In this document: piece after piece, positions 17,822 to 24,576 of the stretch
Numbering within the stretch: position 1 is the stretch's first letter
How the letters are laid out: every line of letters begins with the position of its first letter
Origin: Pseudomonadota bacterium
GTDB taxonomy: Bacteria > Actinomycetota > Actinomycetes > Actinomycetales > Cellulomonadaceae
Assembly (NCBI GenBank): GCA_021833345.1
Contig: JAKBFW010000008.1
Coordinates: 1-36,727, forward strand
Direction of reading: 5' to 3'
DNA: 36,727 nt
Position numbers and translations under genes: made by a program
The notes under the pieces: generated by a model
Seen by the model: the letters and a program-made list of their open reading frames with translations, nothing else
Told to the model about the DNA's origin: nothing
Databases searched by the model: none

Positions 17822-19528
17822 GTGGCCGGCAGAGGACGCGCCGCGCGGGCGTGGCGGCGCCTGCAGGTCCGCGTGTGGCGGTGGACCAGGACGCTCACGA
17901 TGCGCTGGCGGGCGTCGCTCCAGGTGCGCGTCATCACGTCGACCCTCGCGATCGGGCTGATCGTCCTGGTCGCGCTCGGAGCCTTCTTGTCCGCCCGGAT
18001 CCGCAACGGGATCTTCGACCAGCGGGTCACCCAGATCCTCGGAGAGAGCGCCCGGAGCACCCAGCAGGCGCAGAACACCTTCGACTCGTCGACCGCGGGG
18101 ACCGAGTCCGACGTCCAGGAGCTCCTCAACGACATGGCCCGGGCGCTCCAGTCCGGCGGTTCGGGCGATCGGGAGGTCTTCCTGCTGCCGTCGCCGGGGA
18201 ACCACGCACCGATCGTGCTGAACACGGTCGTGTCCGCGTCAGACCTCGTCCCGCTGATCAGCCCCGAGCTCCGAGCCGCGACGGCGGCCGGCAAAGGGCA
18301 GCGGTGGCAGTCCGTCGCCGAGCCGGTGCGGGTCGCCTCCGGCGTCACGGAGTCGCAGCCGGCGGTCATCGTCGGGTCGAAGGTGAACGTCCCGGTCGCC
18401 GGCACCTACGAGCTCTACTTCCTCTACAACCTCGAGTCCGAGCAGCAGAGCCTGGAGTTCCTGCAACGTGTCCTGCTGCTCGGGGGAGCGGCGCTCGTCC
18501 TGCTCCTCGGGGGGATGACCTTCTTGGTCACGCGGCAGGCGGTGCGCCCGGTGCGGGTGGCCGCGGGGGTCGCGGAGCGGTTGGCCGACGGCCACCTCAC
18601 CGAACGCATGAAGGTGCGCGGCCAGGACGAGATGGCGACGCTCGCGCGCTCGTTCAACGAGATGGCCGGCAGCCTGCAGATCCAGATCGCGCAGCTCGAG
18701 GAGCTGTCGACCCTGCAGCGGCGCTTCGTGTCGGACGTGTCGCACGAGCTCCGCACCCCGCTGACCACGATCCGGATGGCGGGAGAGGTGCTGCACGCCG
18801 CACGGGGCGACTTCGAGCCTGCGGCCAAGCGGTCCGCCGAGCTGCTCGCGACCCAGCTCGACCGGTTCGAGGACCTCTTGGCCGACCTCCTGGAGATCAG
18901 CAGGTTCGACGCGGGCGCCGCGATGCTCGACGCCGAGGACCGTGACATGTGCGACGTCGTGCTCGCCGCGGTGGAGCACGCCATGCCTCTTGCCGAGCGA
19001 CGGTCGACGTGGCTCCGCATCACTCTCCCCGAGGCGGGGTGCCGTGCGGACATCGACCCGAGACGGGCCGAGCGGATCCTCCGGAACCTGCTGGTGAACG
19101 CGATCGAGCACGCGGAAGGGTCGACGGTCGAGATCGAGGCGGCGAGCGACGGCCGGGCCGTCGCCGTCACCGTACGGGACCACGGTGTCGGGATGACGCC
19201 GGAGGAGGCGACCCACGTGTTCGACCGGTTCTGGCGCGCGGACCCCGCGCGCGCCCGGACGACCGGTGGGACGGGTCTCGGCCTGGCGATCTCGCTCGAG
19301 GACGCCCGGCTGCACGGCGGCTGGCTCGAGGCCTGGGGGCACCCCGGTCACGGTGCATCCTTCCGGCTGACGGTCCCGAGACGCGCCGGGATCGCACTCA
19401 CGTCGTCACCCCTCCCGCTCGAACCTCCGCCGGCCCCGCCGGCCCCCATCCCTCGATGGACCGCCTCGCCGCAGTCGGCCGTCGACCCTGCGGCGCTTCC
19501 CGACATGGACCAGCTGGAGATGCGATGA
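17822..19528 (+). CDS. mtrB: MtrB, sensor histidine kinase
   Basis: The 568-residue protein begins at GTG 17822, 22 bases after mtrA. It has a basic cytoplasmic N-terminus, TM1 about 37-58, an extracytoplasmic sensor region (59-213), TM2 about 214-238, a HAMP linker, the HisKA H-box SHELRTP with phospho-acceptor H308, and a HATPase domain with N-box NLLVNAIEH, DHGVGM and GGTGLGLAI. A Pro-rich cytoplasmic tail (about 525-555) follows the kinase. MtrB phosphorylates MtrA, and its activity is modulated by LpqB and by location at the septum in mycobacteria. The stop overlaps the lpqB start. The first 25 residues are uncertain; an in-frame ATG at 17900 is an alternative start. Confidence 0.96.
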   Translation: MAGRGRAARAWRRLQVRVWRWTRTLTMRWRASLQVRVITSTLAIGLIVLVALGAFLSARIRNGIFDQRVTQILGESARSTQQAQNTFDSSTAGTESDVQELLNDMARALQSGGSGDREVFLLPSPGNHAPIVLNTVVSASDLVPLISPELRAATAAGKGQRWQSVAEPVRVASGVTESQPAVIVGSKVNVPVAGTYELYFLYNLESEQQSLEFLQRVLLLGGAALVLLLGGMTFLVTRQAVRPVRVAAGVAERLADGHLTERMKVRGQDEMATLARSFNEMAGSLQIQIAQLEELSTLQRRFVSDVSHELRTPLTTIRMAGEVLHAARGDFEPAAKRSAELLATQLDRFEDLLADLLEISRFDAGAAMLDAEDRDMCDVVLAAVEHAMPLAERRSTWLRITLPEAGCRADIDPRRAERILRNLLVNAIEHAEGSTVEIEAASDGRAVAVTVRDHGVGMTPEEATHVFDRFWRADPARARTTGGTGLGLAISLEDARLHGGWLEAWGHPGHGASFRLTVPRRAGIALTSSPLPLEPPPAPPAPIPRWTASPQSAVDPAALPDMDQLEMR

Positions 19529-21237
19529 CCCTCGCTCGTTCGCCCCGTCGCCCGAGGTCGCGGGCCGTCGTTCTCACCGTGGCCCTGGTCGCCGTGATGG
19601 GCGTGCTCGCCGCATGCGACGGGATCCCGACCGCAGGGCCCGTAGGAACCGGGGACGGTGCCGTCAGCGAGCCCGGACCGGTCGTGCTTCTGGCGTACGG
19701 ACCACCGGCCGACGCCAACCCGCAGGAGATCGTGCGCGGTTTCCTGCAAGCGGGCGCGGCCGGCAACACCGACAACTTCGCGGTCGCGCGGGAGTACCTC
19801 ACCGGCAGCGCGCAGTCGACCTGGGACCCCCAGCAGCAGGTCGTCGTGTACTCCGCGAAGGGCACCCCGCAGGTCACGAGCCCGACGGAGTCGGAGGTCA
19901 GCCTCACGTATCCCTGGGAGGCGACCGTCGACGCCAACGGGCAGTACACCGAGGCCGCGCCGGGAGCGAAGTGGGAGGGAACCTTCGACCTCCAGAAGGA
20001 TCCGAACGGCCAGTGGCGGATCTCGGCTCTGCCCGACGGCGTGCTGGTCTCCGACCCGAACTTCGTCTCGGTCTACCGATCGACCCCGATCTACTTCCTG
20101 AGCAAGGACCACACGTTCCTCGTCCCGGAGATCCGCTGGTTCCCGGTCCGCAACGCGGTGACGGGAGCGGTCAACGCGCTGCTCGCCGGACCGTCGCAGT
20201 TCCTCAGGGACGCCGTCGACACCGCGTTCCCGGACGGTGTGACCCAGACGGTCAACGGTGTGACGGTCGACAACAACGGCACAGCTCTGGTCGACGTGTC
20301 GGGGCCCGTGCTCTCGGCGGACGCCGACCAGCGACGCCTCATGCGGACGCAGCTGGACGTGACCCTCATGCGACTGCCCGGTGTCCGCTCGATCCAGCTC
20401 TCCGTCGCCGGCGTGCCGATGCAGTCGGTGACCGAGGCGAACCTTGCGGTGGACCCGGCGCCGGGCGTGCTGCCCGTCGCGGTCCAAGGGGACCAGCTGG
20501 TGACGCTCAACGGGACCCAGGCCGCGCCGGTGCCGGGTGCCGGATCGCTCGCGGGTCTCGGCGCGCGGAGCCCGGCGCAGAGCGACGACGGGAAGCTCGT
20601 GGTTCTGCTCGCAGGGCCGAACCGGCTCGTGCTCGCGCCGACGGCCGAGAAGGCCGCCGTCACGCTGCTCACCGGTATCCACCTGCTGGCCCCGTCCGTC
20701 GACCGGTTCGGCTGGATCTGGACCGGGTCGTCGACCGTCGGCTCGCCGGTGCAGGCGGTCGAGGCCGACGGAACTCCGGCAACGATCTCCGCCGACTGGC
20801 TCGCGAGCAGGACGGTCGAGTCGATCCGCGTCTCGCACGACGGCGCGCGGATCGCGGTGGTCTCGGACGGGCAGGACGGCGTCGCGGTGGATCTGGCGGC
20901 GGTCGTCCGCGACGGGTCAGGTCGCCCGGTCCGGCTCGACGCGCCGCTGCGTGTCGGCGCCTCGTTGACCGACGCCAGCGCCGTGGTCTGGGTCGACGAG
21001 CAGACCCTCGCGGTTCTCGGACGGGTCACCGGCTCGACCTCCTCGACGGCCGCGATCGTGCCGATCGGCGACCGGACCCGGATGCTCCCGGTGCTCGACG
21101 GTGTGCTCGCGCTGGGTGCAGGCAAGGGTGAACGGTCGATCTACGCCGGCACCTCCGACGGTTCGGTGTACTCGCTCCAGGGTCTGAGCTGGCGGAAGGT
21201 CGTCGACGGCATCAGCACGCCGGCGTATCCCGGCTGA
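19525..21237 (+). CDS. lpqB: LpqB, lipoprotein partner of MtrB
   Basis: The ATG at 19525 overlaps the mtrB stop (ATGA). The 570-residue product has a signal peptide with basic RSPRRPRSR, a hydrophobic core and lipobox L28-A29-A30-C31, so it is a lipoprotein anchored outside the membrane. An N-terminal LpqB domain is followed by a GerMN (spore germination/sporulation type) domain at about 205-310 and a C-terminal beta-propeller-like domain. LpqB interacts with the MtrB extracytoplasmic domain and tunes MtrA phosphorylation in mycobacteria. Order and coupling mtrA-mtrB-lpqB are the standard actinobacterial operon. Confidence 0.95.
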   Translation: MTLARSPRRPRSRAVVLTVALVAVMGVLAACDGIPTAGPVGTGDGAVSEPGPVVLLAYGPPADANPQEIVRGFLQAGAAGNTDNFAVAREYLTGSAQSTWDPQQQVVVYSAKGTPQVTSPTESEVSLTYPWEATVDANGQYTEAAPGAKWEGTFDLQKDPNGQWRISALPDGVLVSDPNFVSVYRSTPIYFLSKDHTFLVPEIRWFPVRNAVTGAVNALLAGPSQFLRDAVDTAFPDGVTQTVNGVTVDNNGTALVDVSGPVLSADADQRRLMRTQLDVTLMRLPGVRSIQLSVAGVPMQSVTEANLAVDPAPGVLPVAVQGDQLVTLNGTQAAPVPGAGSLAGLGARSPAQSDDGKLVVLLAGPNRLVLAPTAEKAAVTLLTGIHLLAPSVDRFGWIWTGSSTVGSPVQAVEADGTPATISADWLASRTVESIRVSHDGARIAVVSDGQDGVAVDLAAVVRDGSGRPVRLDAPLRVGASLTDASAVVWVDEQTLAVLGRVTGSTSSTAAIVPIGDRTRMLPVLDGVLALGAGKGERSIYAGTSDGSVYSLQGLSWRKVVDGISTPAYPG

Positions 21238-21275
21238 GCGGGCGCGCGCGGCGACGTCCGCACGGTCGGTGACGG

Positions 21276-21351
21276 GGTGGCGCATCGGATCCCGGGCAGC
21301 CTGACGCTCGTGATCGGCGTGTCGCTCCACTTGGGCCGCCTGATGCGCACC
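21276..21351. repeat. Long-loop inverted repeat between lpqB and comF
   Basis: GGTGGCGCATC (21276-21286) pairs with GATGCGCACC (21342-21351) with one bulged G, leaving a 55-base loop. The 137-base intergenic region holds no other feature I can name; the stem could be part of a transcript end or leader. Confidence 0.25.
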
Positions 21352-21374
21352 GACGTGTCGCCGTTCACCAGACT

Positions 21375-23030
21375 GTGCCCGTGCGACGACAAGCGGACCG
21401 AACCACGCCGCCCGACGTCCGCGCCCGATCCGTGGTCGCTCGCGCGGTGCGCGACCTCGCGCGCCTCGTCGTGCCGGTCGAGTGCGCCGGGTGCGGCGAG
21501 TGCGACGTGGTGCTCTGCTCCGCGTGCGCGTCGGCGCTTCGGGGGCCGGTGATGCGCTGCGAGGCTGCTGCCCCACGATGGGACCGGATGACGGCCGAGC
21601 CGGCGCCGATCTGGGCGGCAGCGCCGTACGTCGGGCCGGTCCGCGGGATCGTCGTCGCCTGGAAGGACCGCGGCCGCAGCGACCTCACGGGCCCGCTGCG
21701 CGACTCGCTCGCCCGCGCCGTGGCCGAGCTCGTCGACCTCGAGCAGGCCGGACCCGGTGTCGGCATCACGGACCCAGGGGGTCTCGTCGTGGTGCCGGTG
21801 CCGTCCTCGGCCGCCGCGCGTCGTCGTCGTGGTGCCGACCTCGTCGCGGGTCTCGCCGACGTCGTCGCGACGACCGCTCGGACGCACGGACTGACCACGA
21901 CCACGGCGGCTGGTCTGCACCGCCGTCATGGGGCGGCGGATCAGGTCGGGCTGGGTGCCCGCGCCCGCGGACGCAACCTGTCCGGTGCCGTCCGCGTGCG
22001 CCGTCGCGGGCACGTCGGCGCCGGCGCCCGCGTGCTCCTCGTCGACGACGTCGTCACCACCGGGGCCACCCTCGCCGCGTGCGCCCGTGCGCTGGAGGGC
22101 GTGGGGGCGGTCGTCGTGGGGGCCGTCGTGCTCGCCGCGACGCCCCCGCCTCGAGGCCGCGAGGGCGTGTCGGCGCAGGTGTCCCCGCACGGGTCGACAC
22201 CCGTGGATGAAGTCGGGAACGTCATGCTGACATCCCTCGATCCGGAGAGTTACGGTGGGTCCAGACCCCGCGGGGAACGGGCGTCCGGCGACGCTCTCCC
22301 GTCCCCCGCCGGTGCCGAAGGAGGTGAGGCCAGAACCGGCCCTACGGGGCGTTCCGCGCAGGTGGCCGGGTGGGTTCCCGCCCGGTCTGAGGCCCATCTG
22401 GAGGCTCACATGGAGATCGTCGTCGCTGGCCGACACACCGAGGTCCCCGAGAAGTTCCGCGATCACGTCAAGGAGAAGCTGGCCAAGATCGAACAGCTCG
22501 CTCCGACCGCGCAGCGGATCGACGTCGAGGTCAGCCATGAGCGCAATCCGCGCCAGGCGGGGATCGCCGAGCGGGTCGAGATCACCGTGGTGGACAAGGG
22601 TCCGGTGATTCGCGCCGAAGCGAGCGCCGACGACCGCTACGGCGCCTTCGACCTCGCGATCGCCAAGCTGCAGGAGCGCCTGCGTCGATCTCGCGACAGG
22701 CGGAAGGACCACCGCCTGCACACGCCCCTCGCCCCCGTCGACGTCCGGCCGCCGGCTCCCGCGGAGGAGTCGCACGGACCTGTGGTCCCGGGCGAGGTCG
22801 CGGAGACCACCCTGGGTGACTCACCCGTCGTGATCAGGCAGAAGGTCCACGCGGCCCATCCGATGACCGTCGACGACGCGCTCTACGAGATGGAGCTGGT
22901 CGGTCACGACTTCTTCCTCTTCGTCGACGTCGAGACGGCCCAGCCGTCGGTCGCCTACCGCCGCCACGGCTGGAACTACGGAGTCATCAAGCTCGACTCA
23001 CCGGTGGCGGTGCGCGCGGTGACCGGCTGA
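21375..23030 (+). CDS. comF: ComF-family phosphoribosyltransferase; frame stays open through hpf
   Basis: The ComF part is about residues 1-258 from GTG 21375 (GTG 21381 is an alternative). It has a zinc-finger N-terminus (CAGCGECDVVLCSAC, 37-51) and the PRPP-loop motif VDDVVTTGAT (223-232). ComF proteins are type I phosphoribosyltransferase homologues, linked to DNA uptake in some bacteria; the locus matches Rv3242c. The frame has no stop after the ComF domain: it continues through an 86-codon linker and then reads hpf exactly in frame to 23030, a 551-codon ORF. The linker has two AGA codons and several A/T-ending codons, unlike flanking genes, and contains an apparent hpf promoter and leader, so a lost comF stop is as likely as a true fusion protein. 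Where ComF translation ends cannot be decided from sequence. Confidence 0.72.
   Translation: MPVRRQADRTTPPDVRARSVVARAVRDLARLVVPVECAGCGECDVVLCSACASALRGPVMRCEAAAPRWDRMTAEPAPIWAAAPYVGPVRGIVVAWKDRGRSDLTGPLRDSLARAVAELVDLEQAGPGVGITDPGGLVVVPVPSSAAARRRRGADLVAGLADVVATTARTHGLTTTTAAGLHRRHGAADQVGLGARARGRNLSGAVRVRRRGHVGAGARVLLVDDVVTTGATLAACARALEGVGAVVVGAVVLAATPPPRGREGVSAQVSPHGSTPVDEVGNVMLTSLDPESYGGSRPRGERASGDALPSPAGAEGGEARTGPTGRSAQVAGWVPARSEAHLEAHMEIVVAGRHTEVPEKFRDHVKEKLAKIEQLAPTAQRIDVEVSHERNPRQAGIAERVEITVVDKGPVIRAEASADDRYGAFDLAIAKLQERLRRSRDRRKDHRLHTPLAPVDVRPPAPAEESHGPVVPGEVAETTLGDSPVVIRQKVHAAHPMTVDDALYEMELVGHDFFLFVDVETAQPSVAYRRHGWNYGVIKLDSPVAVRAVTG
22227..22256 (+). promoter_or_regulatory. Likely hpf promoter, CTGACA-18-TACGGT
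   Basis: CTGACA (22227-22232) and TACGGT (22251-22256) are 18 bases apart, a good housekeeping-type match. This predicts a start near 22263 and a leader of about 147 bases. It lies inside the open comF frame. Confidence 0.5.
22263..22409 (+). promoter_or_regulatory. Structured 5' leader of hpf with an orphan perfect Shine-Dalgarno
   Basis: The stretch can fold into a hairpin made of ACGGG/CCCGT and GCGTC/GACGC (about 22276-22302). A larger stem follows, with CCCCG/CGGGG and CCGGT/ACCGG (about 22304-22349). Inside the loop of the second stem lies AAGGAGGTGA (22318-22327), perfectly complementary to the 3' end of actinobacterial 16S rRNA, but no ATG, GTG or TTG follows within 30 bases. A short CCGGGTGGG/CCCGCCCGG hairpin (about 22367-22386) lies just before the real hpf binding site. 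Conserved RNAs upstream of raiA/hpf genes are known in Firmicutes and Actinobacteria; I cannot tell whether this is one of them. Confidence 0.45.
22410..23030 (+). CDS. hpf: Long-form ribosome hibernation-promoting factor (HPF/RaiA)
   Basis: From ATG 22410, with TGGAGG at 22399-22404, the product has 206 residues. The N-terminal S30AE domain (1-100; MEIVVAGRHTEVPEKFRDHV at the start, then LRRSRDRRKDHR) binds the decoding centre. After a flexible Pro/Ala linker, the C-terminal dimerisation domain (about 138-203; HPMTVDDALYEMELVGHDFF) joins two 70S ribosomes. Long HPF inactivates ribosomes as 100S dimers during stress or stationary phase. The start is supported by homology and by the strong binding site, although the upstream comF frame is open into it. 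Two hairpins directly downstream probably end the transcript. Confidence 0.95.
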   Translation: MEIVVAGRHTEVPEKFRDHVKEKLAKIEQLAPTAQRIDVEVSHERNPRQAGIAERVEITVVDKGPVIRAEASADDRYGAFDLAIAKLQERLRRSRDRRKDHRLHTPLAPVDVRPPAPAEESHGPVVPGEVAETTLGDSPVVIRQKVHAAHPMTVDDALYEMELVGHDFFLFVDVETAQPSVAYRRHGWNYGVIKLDSPVAVRAVTG

Positions 23031-23037
23031 GAGCTCC

Positions 23038-23104
23038 GCGGCGCGCGAACGCCGCGCCTCGATCGCAGGGGCCCGGGACGACGACGGTCGACCCGGGCCC
23101 CTGC
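23038..23104 (+). terminator. Tandem GC-rich hairpins after hpf
   Basis: A first stem GCGGCG/CGCCGC (23038-23055) is followed by a perfect 13-bp stem, GCAGGGGCCCGGG (23065-23077) with CCCGGGCCCCTGC (23092-23104), and a 14-base loop. There is no T-run, as is common for actinobacterial terminators. Confidence 0.75.
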
Positions 23105-23133
23105 GGCGTCGGACGGGTGTCGGTCCCCCCGGG

Positions 23134-23139
23134 CAGGAT
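23134..23139 (+). promoter_or_regulatory. -10-like element of the YcaQ-like gene
   Basis: CAGGAT is followed by GGTGGG (6 bases) and the ATG at 23146. The arrangement suggests leaderless transcription starting after the hpf terminator hairpins. Confidence 0.35.
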
Positions 23140-23145
23140 GGTGGG

Positions 23146-24435
23146 ATGCCCCGAACACCTGGCCCCGTCGCCGGACGCTCGTCGTCGGATGGACTCTCCT
23201 TGTCGCAGGCCCGTCGGATCGCGTTGCGCGCGCAGGGCCTGGACACCCAGCGGACCGACGTGGCGGGCCTGCCGCGAGTCCCGACGATGCGGCACCTCCA
23301 GCAGGTCGTCGACCGCATCGGCCTGATCCAGATCGACTCCGTGAACGTTCTTGCGCGCGCTCACCTCATGCCGCTGTACTCCCGTCTCGGTCCGTACGAC
23401 ACCGGTCTGCTCGATCGCGCCTCCAGCTCGGCACCGCGGCGACTGGTCGAGTACTGGGCGCACGAGGCGTCCTACGTCCCGCCGCGCACCTACCGCCTGC
23501 TCGCCTGGCGGCAACGTCAGCTCGCGAGCGAGGCGTGGGGTGCGATCAGCGGGGTCGCCCGGCAGCATGCGGGGGTCGTGCAGGAGGTCCGTGACCTGCT
23601 GGGGGAGCGGGGTCCGATGACCGCGAGCGAGGTGCACGCGTTGTTCGAGGCCGACCATCCGCGGACCCGTGGTGAGTGGGGGTGGAACTGGACCGTCGCC
23701 AAGCGCGCGCTCGAGCTCCTGTTCTTCACCGGGGAGGCCGGCTCGGCCGGGCGCACGGCATCGTTCGAGCGGAGGTACGACCTCATCGAGCGTGTGCTCC
23801 CGGCCGACGTCCTCGCCATGGCGGAGGTCCCCGAACCGGATGCGGTGCGCGAGCTGGTCGCCATCTCCGCACGCGCGCTGGGCATCGGGACCGAGACCTG
23901 CCTGCGGGACTACTTCCGCCTCAAGGGGGAACCCGCACGACGGGCGATCGCCGAGCTCGTCGAGGAGGGCGCGCTCCGCCCCGTGCGAGTCGCCGGCTGG
24001 GACCGTCCGGCGTACCTGCACGTGGACGCGAGCCTGCCGCGACGGGCGACCATGAGCACCCTGGTGAGCCCGTTCGACCCGCTCGTCTTCGAGCGTCGAC
24101 GTCTGCTCGAGCTCTTCGGGATGCACTACCGGATCGAGATCTATGTCCCGGCACCGCGGCGCGTGCACGGCTACTACGTGCTGCCGTTCCTCCACGGCGA
24201 GCGGCTCCCGGCCCGTGTCGACCTCAAGGCCGACAGGCGCACGGGCCGGCTCCTCGTCGTGGCCGCCCATGCGGAGGACGACGCTCCGGGCGACACGTCC
24301 GTCGCCCTCGCCGCCGAGCTCCGTCGGCTTGCCGGGTGGCTCGGCCTCGACGAGGTCGTTGTGGCCGACGGCGACGGACGGCCCGCGCGGGGGAGCCTCG
24401 CCGCGTCGCTCGTCGGGGCGCTCGGGAGCGCGTGA
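23146..24435 (+). CDS. YcaQ/AlkZ-like winged-helix protein (putative DNA crosslink glycosylase)
   Basis: The 429-residue protein contains LSLSQARRIALRAQGL (17-32) and GLIQIDSVNVLARAHLM (59-75), the hallmark of the HTH_42/YcaQ family. The catalytic Q-hydrophobic-D motif is Q62-I63-D64. Later motifs such as EYWAHEASYVPP, SPFDPLVFERRRLLELFGMHYRIE and HGYYVLPFLHGERLPARVDLK are also typical. E. coli YcaQ and Streptomyces AlkZ are DNA glycosylases that remove bulky or crosslinked bases, giving resistance to alkylating agents or self-protection from natural products. It stands alone here with no biosynthetic cluster in view, so a general repair role is likely. Start: the first ATG. Confidence 0.88.
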   Translation: MPRTPGPVAGRSSSDGLSLSQARRIALRAQGLDTQRTDVAGLPRVPTMRHLQQVVDRIGLIQIDSVNVLARAHLMPLYSRLGPYDTGLLDRASSSAPRRLVEYWAHEASYVPPRTYRLLAWRQRQLASEAWGAISGVARQHAGVVQEVRDLLGERGPMTASEVHALFEADHPRTRGEWGWNWTVAKRALELLFFTGEAGSAGRTASFERRYDLIERVLPADVLAMAEVPEPDAVRELVAISARALGIGTETCLRDYFRLKGEPARRAIAELVEEGALRPVRVAGWDRPAYLHVDASLPRRATMSTLVSPFDPLVFERRRLLELFGMHYRIEIYVPAPRRVHGYYVLPFLHGERLPARVDLKADRRTGRLLVVAAHAEDDAPGDTSVALAAELRRLAGWLGLDEVVVADGDGRPARGSLAASLVGALGSA

Positions 24436-24480
24436 GTCGAGGGCGTGTGCGGGACGCGCCATCTCGGCTCGCGCCTCGCC

Positions 24481-24486
24481 TACGAT
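24481..24486 (+). promoter_or_regulatory. Candidate -10 of secA
   Basis: TACGAT lies in the 141-base region before secA and predicts a leader of about 85 bases. No matching -35 is seen. Confidence 0.35.
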
Positions 24487-24576
24487 GGGCAACGGGGTCC
24501 GCCTGACCGGCAGCCCTCGCCAACACTCCGCAGCGGTCCGTCCGGCCCCGCGGTGTCAACGAGTCTGGAGTAAAGC

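Noticed and set aside
21277-21374. Possible short peptide gene between lpqB and comF
   Set aside because: The frame has good codon use but no stop until well inside comF, and opposite-strand frames look equally good. Nothing supports translation.
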